DNA of 64,000 nucleotides from contig OY821740.1 in NCBI GenBank assembly GCA_963682055.1, positions 42,552,795 through 42,616,794 of the forward strand. The letters are read 5' to 3'. Made by a program: the position numbers and the translations under genes. Positions 43,474 to 57,285 of this stretch are shown piece after piece; position 1 is the stretch's first letter; each line of letters starts with the position of its first letter. Under the pieces are notes generated by a model. The model worked only from the letters and a program-made list of their open reading frames with translations. It made no database searches and was not told where the DNA came from. The DNA is from Primula veris. Lineage: Eukaryota; Streptophyta; Magnoliopsida; Ericales; Primulaceae.

Positions 43474-44420
43474 GTATTTCCCATCATTTCATTCTTCTTA
43501 CATTACAACATCAAAAAAAGGGTAATCTTTCATTTTTCTTTTTCTTTTTCTTTTCTAAATGCTTAATCTTGCTACCAATTTGATGTTGGGTTTGAGTTTT
43601 TTTGCACCTTGTATTTGTTAATATAGTTGAATTTAGCCTGATTTAATCATTGTCAGCTATTTCTTAGGTTTGATTTAGTACTCTCAAAATTGACAAATTG
43701 GAAATTGAATTTTGGCAATAAGATCATTGTAACAGATGTTTAAATATTGCCTGATGAATACATTTCAATAACAAATTATGGTAAAAGAAAGTCCAAAATA
43801 AAGATGCCTTTTTTTTTTTGCAATTTTGGTTACTCACTGATGGTCTGGATCATAAATGATATGCAATATGGAATGGCTGTATTGTTGAAAATGATTCTTT
43901 TCTGCCATTGGATATCATAAATGCAATAATTTACATCAACGTTGCGGTTGAAACTGCGTCTAACAAATTGTCTGTGTCGGCGACTTTTCTGCCTTTGGAC
44001 GATTTTATCTTCGTTTATGTAAAATAAATGATGTTTTCAGCCTTGTACATTGTCAAAAATCTGAAGTTCTTGATGACTGTACGGATGACGTAGATAATCT
44101 GGAAATGTTGATGAAAAATTTGGAAAATTACTAGGTTTGAAAATTTGGGACAAATTTTTTGGGCTCGAAAAATGGAAATGAATTCCCTGCCAAATAGCTG
44201 ATCCGATCTGTGTTTCTTAAATTGGTTTATATTAAGCATATTTATGAGAAACATTAACTAAAAGCAAATGAAAGGATAATGATAGCATTTCAAGATATCG
44301 CTCTCCGAAATACCTCATTGTGTTTCTTTTTCATTATGAAAACCTTATTGTTTTCAGAAATGTGGTGTGAAGCCAAAATTAACGACATGATTTTATTTTT
44401 TTCAGAAACAAACTTAGGAG

Positions 44421-46852
<2,432 letters not shown>

Positions 46853-48383
46853 TTTCGCGGAACCCAAAAGCGTTTGATGAAAGCGTTTATTTTCCATCAA
46901 GCAGCACCTTCTGGTCATATATCATTCAAAATATTCCGTCCTCTACTTTGTTATTTCCCTTTTTTTTTCGTTCTTCGGTTTCTTTCCCCCTCATTTATGC
47001 TCTTTCAATTTTTGATTATTTCAATGATGAGTTTTGAAGTGAAAATGAACACAACATGATCCTCTATCCTTTCCATCAAAAGTTTGTAGCAGAGTTATAT
47101 TCTTTGTATTCCTATGATTTGGGTTGTATCAGATATTACTATTAAAACGTTTATTTTCAAATGTTTGATTTGATGTATGTAATAAATATAGTATCTTCCA
47201 AGTTTTGTGTTGTGTACAAAGCCGGTTTTTTAATAAGCTTTTATTCCCCAAGTTGCATATAACATCATAATTTTCCACGTTTTCACGTATTAATCCATCA
47301 ATACATGGCTGGAATCTATTAAATGTGGATATGTTTCTTTGTTGCACATGGAGATGTATTTTTTATTTATTTGGCATCGTTGTTGGAACTTGTTGCTATC
47401 ATCATGCCATGTTATTTGGTGAGATCATAAGGAACGTTCCTGGTCATTTTGATACTCTTCAAGAAATAAATAGGTGTGAAACTTTTGTAAGCAAATATAT
47501 GTGCATGTTCAATTGCAGCTTTAATCCTTGTGTTCTGATAATTTGCTTAAATACTGAGCTGCATTTGCTCGACAGCTCTGGAGCTTCATAATTTTGGATT
47601 TTGGCATGTAAAAACTAGTTTATGTAACAAAATTCCAATTAACTTTTACAGGCCCAAACAAGACAGCTTACTAATTACAACCTGCTTAGATATGTCTAGG
47701 ACTTGAGAGATTTTGACAAAGCAGAGCAAGCCTAGGCATTAATGCATGGCTGAACTTTATAGCAAATTCTAAAAAATATAGAGTGAATAGGAACTTGAGG
47801 AGACCATGAAAATTTACAGGAAGATGCCATGCTTTATAATAGTTGCCTCTAGAAAAAGCTGTAGTCTCAAAGGAGCACTATAACAAAGAAAATCTACTTA
47901 AATCTGTCATGGTTTAGTAAACTGTCAAACGTAAAAACGTTGCCAGCAATTCCGGAAGTTGATCTCAAAAGGTTCAACTGTTTCAATTACTTGTTGAACT
48001 CATTGAGACCGAGAAGCTCAAAATTAAGTTGTGCACAAGTAAAAATGGGGATCACTGATACTATAGAAAATGTGGTATTAGAAACAACCACCTTCCAATT
48101 CTCTGAAAACTACAAGTATAACCAATATCTCAACATACTATACAAAAACTCATTGAAACATGTAAGAAATCATTCCCTCAGGAAAAAAAAATCAATAAAA
48201 AGTTTGAACATACTACTAAACCAAAAAAATTCCCAGAACAACTCAGCGATGTACCTATCCGCAATGTTGAAAAAAAGGGTTTATCTCTGTAACTCGGGAA
48301 ACTGAAGGGAATTAGTAAAAAAAGGACCATTAGATGCTGCAAAATTATTCCGAAAAAGATCAGAAACATGCAAACTGACCAAT
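46853..48383. other. Convergent 3' flanks of actin and PP2C
   Basis: The first few hundred bases are the actin 3' UTR (T-rich) and the last few hundred the PP2C 3' UTR. Nothing else is recognisable; ORFs here lack domains. Confidence 0.5.
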
Positions 48384-51300
48384 TCAAGTAACTACGTCCC
48401 CAGAATCTGTACTTGCATTGATTCCCTTTAAAATGCTAAAATGTGAAGGCCCAACAGTATCAATAAATCCTCGTATAGATTGCTCAGGTACGGATATTTT
48501 CTTCTCCAGCAACTCATGGTCTATGAAAATAACAATTACAGTAATGTCGTCATGTATACAACGTCTCTTCCACTGCTCAATCTGCTTGATTTCTTCATAA
48601 CTCATATCATTCTTTACAGCTGCTTTATTCAGAGCTGATCTAATAAGCTTTCGGGCAATTCCCTGATCATACACATGACAACAAAATCCTATCAGAATCT
48701 TCCGCAAGTACTTTGTATATATAATATATGTACATAAATTAATTTTATCCACATAGCTACTCATCCAAAGATTGAATTTCAATAGGCCCTTCTAATTTAG
48801 CAGTAGAGTAACCCCCGTGGTAAGGCGTAATTCATCGGTTCAAAATTTCAAATCCAATAAGGGGTTCTAGTCCTTTTTTCACTAAAAAAAAAACTCCAAT
48901 CATAGCTTTTCTTTGGAAGGTAAATACAGCTAACTATGGAAAATAAATAATAAGAAAGTAAAAATTAACGGAAGTCTATTCTTTTTAAGGGCACAGTGGC
49001 AACACATTCAGATATTGTGGACTTTGTTGTTAATCAAAGTCAGTCGATAGAATTTACAAACGACGAAGCTATAGAAAATTAAAAAAACTGGAATGGAAGT
49101 ATGGAACTTACAGTTCTAGGATTGTTGAAAACGATATCAACGGCTTGCTGATTTGTCATGTGATCCCAAAGTCCATCAGATGCAAAAATAAGAAATTTGT
49201 CATTGGGGCCTAAATTTCTACAACACAATGTGGGCTCAGCAAGTAGAGCGGGTCGAGTAAGAGGTTCAGGAAGGTGAAAACGAGGAAATGACTCATCAAG
49301 AGCAAACTCTGGCCTCTTCAAGTAAGCATCCCCGATGGATCTTGTAACCTAGTAAAATAAAGATAGAAACATTAATTTTTATTTATGTCACTGCATTTTC
49401 TGTGGAAAAAGCTTTGATACTTAATAATTAGTTCGAGCACCTTAACAGCCAATAAGTTGAGCAATATAATTACAGTTATCAAGAGCAATTCGCTATGCTG
49501 CATCTTTTTGTACCTTGATACAATAAATCAAAGGGCGAGATAACGGTTCACGACCTGGTTAACAAGTACAAATGTCTGAACAGAGACTTTTGGCCTGGAA
49601 CTACAAAAAAATTACCACTCATGCTTTTCGCATTTTTCAAAAAAAAATCTTAGCCAGTGGCTTCTTTCCATAAGTATCTAAATTCGTAAATAGAAAGTAA
49701 TGTCCAGCAATAAAAACTGTTTTCCTATGGCATTACAGGTTAAATGTTCTTAGAATCCGGTTTTGTACCGGCACGTAACTGCCCATACAGAAAAAAATAT
49801 AGGGAAAAATACAGATAAGCAGCATAAGATTCACAAATAAGAGAAAGGAAAAGAAATCCCAACTTATATTTACCACCGAAAGGTAAGTTTTAGGTGTTCT
49901 AGCGCAGGAAAGAAAGTTATCAGATGTATACACCAAAACCCCACACTACAAATGAATGCCAAATTAGAGGCACAAAAATAAAAAAGGAATAGAAATGAAT
50001 GGTCCGAGTCGAATAGTTAGGCTAACCTGAATAATCCCTTTCACACGCCACGCTTTGTTTTTCTTAACTACAATATCCGGATCATCTGGATGCAAGGACC
50101 TGAGTTCTTCTCGAACTTCCTCAAAACTTGCATTATGCTCCTTACTCAATTGTTCTGCGACAATATTATTTGACTTATCTTCATAGCCAATCACAGCTCT
50201 AGAGTCGCCTAAACATGCAACATAAAGTGTTTCTTTCGAGATAATTCCAACCAGGCAGCAAGACCCAACAGCAGCAATTTTTTGTTTAGATCCAAATGTC
50301 CGGCGTACAAGAGAGAGAAACCCTTCTTCGGTAGCAGAAAAAGCTTTCGATATAACATCTTCAGACATTGTTCCGGCTTCTTGAGCAAGCTCTACAAAAA
50401 GAGAGGGAAAGAGATGCGGAGAACAAGAAAATGAGATTTATGCATACGATTTACCAAATAGTGAAAGTCCATACATGCAACATCTTTAGCGAATTACAAG
50501 ATACAGGCATAATAGAGTAGATCAGTAGATGAGAAGTCATTGACATGTTTATATGGACAAGGCGTGAAAAAAAAAGGGCGGAAAGAAAAGAAAAGCCAAT
50601 TGACGGAGGCCCTCATACATAACTGAGTCAATAAAAGACAGCATCGTATCATAACTGCAGATATTTAAACAAGTTCAATATCCAAAAATAAACATAATTG
50701 TGGTAGCCAGACGGTCCCTTTGGATAAGCTCTAGTAATATCTACACCAGAGGAAGGTAACTTAGATTATTAATTTATGTAAGGGTAGAACTTCATTATCT
50801 TCTGAAGAACAGTTTGTCTAATTTAGCTCTCTTCTTATACTTTTCGCTTACAGTGATTATTACAGAGTAAGAAATAAAGAACTAACCGCATCAATTACCC
50901 AACAAAATTCTCATGATAATAGACCTTTATTTATGTACTTAACTGTTTCCTCCTCACTTATCTATTCTGGTTCCCATACTATGTTTTCCATTTCTCCTTA
51001 ACCAAATCGAATGCCTATCACTATATAACTGTCCCGCTTTGCTCTTTTACATGTATAGACTAATTAGATTAGCACTCTAGCAGTCAAACAGGAAATAAAC
51101 AATTTCAGAAATAATGAAGCGTAATAGAATTATATAGTATTCCCGATGCCAGCTTATTCACACAAAGTTGCAAACAAACAAGACCCAAGGTTCGATAAGG
51201 ACAAGTTGCCCAAACAGAGTATTCCCGATGCCAGCTTATTCACACAAAGTTGCAAACCAACAAGACCCAAGGTTCAATAAGGAGGACAAGTTGCCCAAAC

Positions 51301-52905
51301 ATAGTAATTTTTTTTCATACAATTACTCTCATTTTTGTCTGGATACAAGACATCTCCTTGTCTTTTAATTACTCTATGGTGGGACCAAACAAGTTTCTCA
51401 CTGCTTATTCATGATGGGCTAGCCTCTACTTGTACACATAATCTGGTGTTAGACGACAATGGACAGTAGACCGCTGCAGTGCGGTATAGAGTTCTCTACT
51501 ATGATCCCCGTTTCTCTTTAGCCAAATTGAATGCACATCACTCTCTTTGTTTATGTAAAGATCAAATAGTTTCAATTCAGTAGCAGCCAAACAGAAAAAT
51601 AACCAAAAACAAGCGAAAATAAATAAATATATAGAGAAGGAAATGAAACCCCACACAATTATAATTAGGATGAAAATTTTGAATACAAAAAAGCTCTAAA
51701 TTTCCAATAACGATGAAAAATTGCTTTGAAATTGCAGACACACAAGCACTAGGGGTCCCATTAATGAGGAAAATTTACAGTTACTCATCATCATAAGATG
51801 AATCTAGACACTGTAGATCACTCCCAATCATATTATATAGTACATTACAAATCCATGCCATGTTAAGAGTCCTAGTTCAGTAGCAGGCAGCCAAATAAGA
51901 AAACAAACAAGTCCAGAAAAAAAGAAGAACAACAAAGTACTGTGATGTTCCCCAAACCAACTTACTTAAAACTACTGGCAAACAAGTCCTAATTACCAAT
52001 AAGGAGGACAAGTTACTTTAAAAGTTGCAGTGAAACAAGCAATAACTTCCCACATTAAGAAAAAGTTGCAGCCTAATAATCCAATTCAGTAGCAGCAGTC
52101 AAACAGGAGAAACAAACCAAAAGCAAAAATAAGAACATACAAAATACAGAAACAAAAGAGAACCGCAGAAAATTTAGTATTCCCTAAACCAACTTATTTC
52201 CCTATAACTTGCTTTATGGTTGCAGCCAAAAAAGCACCAACTTCCAATAACAAGAAAAGCTGAAGCCAAATAGTTTCAATTCAGTAGCAGCCCGCAGCCA
52301 AACAGGAAAAGACCCCGAAAGCAAGAATATAACGAACAAATACAGAAACAAAAGAAACCGGAAAGTATTCATGTCATTAAGAGGGATCTGTTCTATACTA
52401 ATGTTAAGCTCTTTCGAGTGTGCTAATTTATTGGTTAATTGCAGAATTTACCAGTAATATTGAATCAAATTTCAATTTGGTTCCACATTTTGGTTGTTTA
52501 GTTACTCCGCTACTTGCATTCACTTTAATGTTCCCTAAACAAAATCATTTCTTTAAAACATGCCTATAAGGAGGAAAAGCGGCACTCACTCATGAGATGA
52601 AGAAATAGGTTTTCGCGAACAAATCTAGCGGCCTCAGGCCCACCATGTCCATCATAAACCCCGACAAACACAGCATTTGGGCCCGTCTCGACCTGACTAT
52701 GGTCCTCGAGCTCAGCGTTTCCTTGCACCACAGAAAACGAAAACTCCCCAGCAAAATGCTTCTCTAAGTCCCTGCTCCACTGCGACCTGTCGTCTCCACC
52801 ATCGGATGAATTCGACGTGTCATCGTCCTCGTCTCTTGTCATCCGGGCATATCTCCTAACGGGCTTCCAGCACGCCGAAGCAGTTCTTCCTATCCACGGA
52901 AACAT
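48384..52905 (-). CDS. Protein phosphatase 2C (plant clade D type)
   Basis: Four exons (52905-52590, 50391-50027, 49348-49112, 48662-48384) join to 398 aa. The PP2C signature motifs are complete and in order: EDHSQVETGP, VFVGVYDGHGG (Asp85-Gly86, metal ligand), VACLGDSRAV, VTRSIGDAYLKRPEF, FLIFASDGLWDHMTNQQAVD and HDDITVIVIF. The blocks SKEHNASFEEVREELRSLHP and KAWRVKGIIQ are typical of clade D, whose members dephosphorylate the plasma-membrane H+-ATPase in Arabidopsis; that specific role is inferred here. The Mn/Mg-dependent Ser/Thr phosphatase core is intact. The N-terminus is basic (ACWKPVRRYARMTRDEDDD). Intron 1 is 2.2 kb and repeat-filled. The leader also has an intron (52932-53859). Confidence 0.93.
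51055..52390 (+). repeat. Degenerate repeat field in PP2C intron 1
   Basis: A loose unit recurs about five to six times. It contains TTCAATTCAGTAGCAGCCAA or a variant, then AACAGGAAAA, CAAAAGCAAAAATAA, AATACAGAAACAAAAGA, TATTCCCTAAACCAACTTAT and TTGCAGCCAAACAAGCACTA. Instances lie near 51080, 51570, 51880, 52085 and 52275, at uneven spacing. The blocks are shuffled and diverged, apart from the recent duplication at 51136-51302. Confidence 0.55.
51136..51302 (+). repeat. Two-copy ~83-bp tandem duplication in PP2C intron 1
   Basis: The copies 51136-51217 and 51218-51302 both start AGTATTCCCGATGCCAGCTT and end ACAAGTTGCCCAAACA. The second carries 3 extra bases (AAGGAGGACAAG). Near identity suggests a recent event. 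Confidence 0.9.
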
Positions 52906-52931
52906 CCCACATTTCCGTCCTGAACCAAACC

Positions 52932-53861
52932 CTATTTAAGGAAAATAAACAAAACAACAGCCGATTATACTCTTTTCTTTTTAATTATTTTAAGAAAAAA
53001 TAGTATGCCAACGAGACAGGGAGGCATACAGTTGAGTATACTCCCTTCGTCCCCAAGTAAGTGTCCACTACATACCACGTGCAAGTTTGACTTGCAAAAA
53101 TCACGTTTTTTTAAATACTAAACAATTTTTTTTTTTAAAGTTGATCATATAGTTTAACATCTAAACTATGTGTAAAGTTTTTAAAAAAATCGATTTCGGT
53201 ATATTTAAATATGTAATTTTTGCAAGTCAAAGTTGCACACAGTTTCATAGTGGACACTTATTCCGGTACGGGGAGTAATTGAATACATTTGATATGCGCA
53301 TACATACATAATCAGGTAAGTTTATCTACGTCTATTAATATTCTAATCATAATCCATAGAACAGAAATTAAAAAAAAAAAAAAAAACTGTGCGCTGTGTT
53401 CTTGAATTCAAGAACAAACTGGTCAATTCATACATACATAAAGAGAAACGGGTGATTATACATGAAAATTTATACTGTATACTTAAATAATCTGAGAAAT
53501 AAACATATTAATTGAACGGAAATTAACTTGTTTTTTTCTTAAGAGATTCAACAAATTGAAAAATGTGTACATACAAATATGTATATATTCAGAAGAGATA
53601 GAGAGAGACCAGAAACAAAACCCTAGAAGAGTGATAACAAAACATTTAATAATAAACATATATATTTATATACTCATATACATATACATATACAGGGACA
53701 GAAATTGACGATTAACACTATATGAAACGGAATTCGATTAGTTCTTGAATTAAAAAGAAACGATTAAACACATTTAATAAATTGAGTACACGCATAATCA
53801 ATGTATATAGTATATACATACATACATATATATATATAGAGAGATAATCAGAAAGATACCG
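52932..53861 (-). other. PP2C 5' leader intron
   Basis: On the minus strand, TATCCG|GTATC (exon end 53860) and TTAAATAG|GGTTTGG (exon start 52931) delimit a leader intron of about 0.93 kb. It contains the MITE at 53039-53277 and a poly-T/A run. The leader exon is GA-rich on the + strand near 53980-54042. Confidence 0.5.
53039..53277. mobile_element. Stowaway-like MITE
   Basis: TACTCCCTTCGTCCCCAAGT at the left and, on the opposite strand, TACTCCCCGTACCGGAATAA at the right are followed on both sides by AGTGTCCACTA. This is the same family and size (239 bp) as 25957-26194. It lies within the PP2C leader intron. Confidence 0.75.
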
Positions 53862-54027
53862 GATAATAGACCGATGACGATAATTTGTGGAGAGGCGTAA
53901 TAGAGAATTTAAGAAATAGTTTTATATATATTTATGTAAATATATGTATGTATTTATTCATTTATGTATGTATGTATATATATAGAGAGAGAGAGAGAAA
54001 GAAGGGGGGTTTAGAGGTTTTGAGGAG

Positions 54028-54042
54028 AGAGAGAGAGAGAAT
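54028..54042. repeat. (GA)n microsatellite in the presumed PP2C leader
   Basis: A short GA run next to a second GA-rich run at about 53985-53998. On the minus strand these give the CT-rich leader common in plant genes. Confidence 0.7.
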
Positions 54043-54049
54043 AAGACGG

Positions 54050-56133
54050 GAGATGATATATAGCGAAATTGGGAAAGTTGACAAAGCGTGTTATTATGAA
54101 ATCTATTTTGGAAACATTTTTCACCTTTCTTCTTTTTTTATTTTCAGTCGACTTATTAATGGTACTATAAGAATTTTGAGTCACCAATTCGATCCGAAAT
54201 TGTAAAATAGTTGTATATTCATCCATCTTCATGTGTGTTTTTTTTCCTAAGATTTCGTATGGATGAGTTGTTTATCCCCCGGGTGTACGTGAATGTTATT
54301 TTTTAATACCCCGGGTGTATGTGAAAGTTTTTCATTTTACTACTATATACTCCGAACTATCATAATTACATTTAACCTATCTTTTTTGGGATAAACAGGC
54401 ACCCATTTTATTGAAGTATAAAGTATTATCATGGGACAGGGTCTCCATGTTGACCACAATAACAAGATCCGATGAACATACGACTTGACCTAACACTAAC
54501 GCTACAATAAACACGTTACAGAGGGATAGATAGAGGCGTAAACAAAAAATGAATATTTGCTTTCGATAAACACGCCATATGAATTGCCTTTTTGGACATT
54601 TCATCACTTAAGATGGTTTTTGCCTTTTTGGTCATACCACTTGTAGACTTATTTTGATTAATTATTGAGAGGATAAATTTACCGTAGTTATTTACGACAA
54701 ACTTATGGTCATTGAACTTAAAGTTTTTTGTTTTTAGGCCATATAACAAAAACCTATCCAAATAAATTGTACTAATATATAAGAAAAAAATAACAAATAA
54801 GTTAAGCTATGAAGCTTCACGGAGACAACGGGAAAATTATTGAATCATAGGTTAGTTTTTGAAAACAAAAGATCCTTACTAGTATTTCATATGAAAAAAG
54901 ATGAATCAAATAGAATATGTTTACTATATGGGGGTAGTTTATTAATTAAGCATTGTATTTAATATTTATAGTGGGATTTTCGTGGGGACGGGAATATTCC
55001 CCTGTATGTGTATAAATTACGGAATAGCCGCTTATCGGTGGGTAGTTGGTACACAACTGTACAAATGTCACTGTATTTGTATACGCGGCTTTACATATAT
55101 ACGCACAAGTTTTTAAACAAAAGACTAATGTGAAATTGCATTTCTCTGTCCCTAAATTTTTGTAAGCTTGTGATGGGTTAGTGTAACGAGTTTATAATTT
55201 ACAAAAAAGGTCTGCTTAACCGGATTGGATTCAAAACAAAACGAAAACGGTCATCGCAAGATTGGAAATTTGGACCTGCAAGCTTCGGACATGGTCTCAA
55301 AAACAAAATCTTCGTTTTAATTGATCAAACCATATCCATTTAGCAATTTCAAACCCCGTCTTTTTGCATATATTTTTTTTCATATAAACGTATTAAACTG
55401 CGGACACCGGATAGATCTTAAAGCACAAAGAAAACCTGAAAACACAATGAAATAAATAATCTATTTTTTTTCTTCTGTGTAAAAATCTAATCTTTTTGCT
55501 TTGTGGCAAAGTCCACATTAACTTTAATCTGCAGTCTGCACAATGTTGGAAGCTTAGGTTCCATCCCTGATAACTTTTGATGCTAACATGCTACGACTGC
55601 TAACAAAACCTTGTTGATGCCAAGGTTAGGCTAAGCGAGTGTAAACTTGGAAAATGACATGACTCGGTAACTAATTCGCAAACTTTCATGAGAGGAAAAA
55701 GGCGGAAAAAATATTGTTAGACCCTAGTTAACAATGTATTGTAATCATACAGATTTTCCATCTAATTGGAACTAGACCCAGAAACGTACAATCGAAGTTT
55801 GAACCACAAAATGAAAGTTGCTGGTGGATGAATTATCAAGCTCCTTTTTTGGAAACCTAGTAAATCCATAAGAAGAAGAAAAAGACTATGATAATAGAAC
55901 ACGCACCAAAAAAGTAAATATAAAACAAGTTCCAATGAAGCTTCATTTGTTCGACTCCACAAAACACTTCAAGGACCAAGTTCATAACAACTTAAAACTA
56001 CACTGCTTATCGCAGAGATTGATACATATGACTCGCTAATTTAAAAGTTCGCTACAACACTTCTTTCTCAAGAGAAAACTAAAACGACAGAAAGCGACAA
56101 CTTCAAAGTCTGGATTTCCCCATCTTTACCCCT
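54050..56133. other. Spacer between PP2C promoter and FAD2 3' end
   Basis: Both genes read leftward, so this interval holds the PP2C promoter and the FAD2 3' UTR. A short direct repeat CCCCGGGTGTA-GTGAA occurs at about 54278 and 54310. A minus-strand ORF at 54516-54761 has no known domain. No gene is supported. Confidence 0.45.
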
Positions 56134-57285
56134 TCAGAGCTTGTTATTGTACCAGAAAACACCCTTGATTTTGCCACTCTCGTCAGGCTCAACATAGACA
56201 CACTCTTTCGTTTCTCTCCAGATCGACTTCACAACCGGTGTCCCATCAAACTGATAATAATCTCCCAATATCGGTTTGATCGCCTTAGTGGCTTCCATCG
56301 CGTGATAATGCGGCATTGTCGAGAACAAATGATGAGCCACATGGGTATCGGTTATGTTATGGAACACCTTGTTTAACAAACCGTAGTCTCTATCAACCGT
56401 CGCAAGAGCCCCCCTCAACCAGTCCCACTCGGAAGAATCGTAGTGAGGCAGTGCAGGGTGAGTGTGTTGCAGCCAAGTGATGAGCACAAGAAAACCGTTA
56501 ACAACCATTAGAGGCCCACCATAAACGTTAAGCACCCAAACTAGCCCTTTTATCGCCGCTAAACGGTAAAGCCCATAGGCAACCGCGATCACCCCAGCGT
56601 CGGAGAGGTAGATTTGGAGCCTCTCCCGGTCAGAGTAAATGGGTCCATAAGGGTCGTAATGGCAAGCGAAGCGGTCATAAGGACGGCCAGAGACGTTGAA
56701 CATGAGATACAAAGGCCATCCAAGGGTCAGAGTGATGATAACGGTTAAGAGTCTGCCGGGTGGGTTGTTGAGGTATTTCGAGTACCAACCAATTTGTGAT
56801 TTTGTTTTAGGGACAAAAACCTCATCGCGATCGATGGATCCGGTGTTGGAGTGGTGGCGACGGTGACTGTACTTCCACGAGAAGTACGGGACAAGGAGAA
56901 AAGAATGAAGGACAAGGCCGACTGTGTCGTCGAGCCACTGGTAGTCACTAAAGGCATGGTGGCCACACTCATGGGCTATGACCCACACACCGGTAAGGAC
57001 ACAACCTTGGACGAAATAGTAAATTGGCCACGCGAGGTAAGGAAGGGGTTGAGGGAGGAGGGGTATGTATGTAGAGGCGATATAGTATAATATAGACGCG
57101 ATAGTGAGATCGTAAACGACATAGGAGAACGAGCGGGGGATGGAGCGTTTGAAGCAGTGGGGCGGAATGGACTTCTTGAGCTCGCCAAGAGTGAATGTGG
57201 GTTTAGAGAAAGGGACCCGTCGGAGGGTTTCTCGTTCTGACTTTTTCTTCTCAGGAGGAACGGACATACGACCACCGGCACCCAT
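56134..57285 (-). CDS. FAD2: Delta-12 oleate (omega-6) desaturase, ER type
   Basis: A single uninterrupted exon of 383 aa, as in most plant FAD2 genes. It introduces the second double bond into oleate on phosphatidylcholine in the ER, giving linoleate. The three His boxes are intact: HECGHH at 105-110, HRRHH at 141-145 and HVAHH at 315-319. Several hydrophobic segments (about 55-75, 85-105, 121-135, 180-197, 225-275) match the four-helix desaturase topology. The C-terminus YNNKL is the aromatic ER-retrieval signal known for FAD2. The surrounding residues ([27 protein letters not shown]) fit a normal desaturase, not an acetylenase or epoxygenase variant. The ATG at 57285 lies 10 nt inside the exon after TTTGCAG; an upstream GTG extension is not needed. 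A long leader intron precedes it. Confidence 0.97.
   Translation of the reverse strand: MGAGGRMSVPPEKKKSERETLRRVPFSKPTFTLGELKKSIPPHCFKRSIPRSFSYVVYDLTIASILYYIASTYIPLLPQPLPYLAWPIYYFVQGCVLTGVWVIAHECGHHAFSDYQWLDDTVGLVLHSFLLVPYFSWKYSHRRHHSNTGSIDRDEVFVPKTKSQIGWYSKYLNNPPGRLLTVIITLTLGWPLYLMFNVSGRPYDRFACHYDPYGPIYSDRERLQIYLSDAGVIAVAYGLYRLAAIKGLVWVLNVYGGPLMVVNGFLVLITWLQHTHPALPHYDSSEWDWLRGALATVDRDYGLLNKVFHNITDTHVAHHLFSTMPHYHAMEATKAIKPILGDYYQFDGTPVVKSIWRETKECVYVEPDESGKIKGVFWYNNKL

Noticed and set aside
54377..54761. Minus-strand ORFs (76 and 81 codons) between PP2C and FAD2
   Set aside because: No recognisable domain and no supporting splice or promoter context; probably old repeat DNA.
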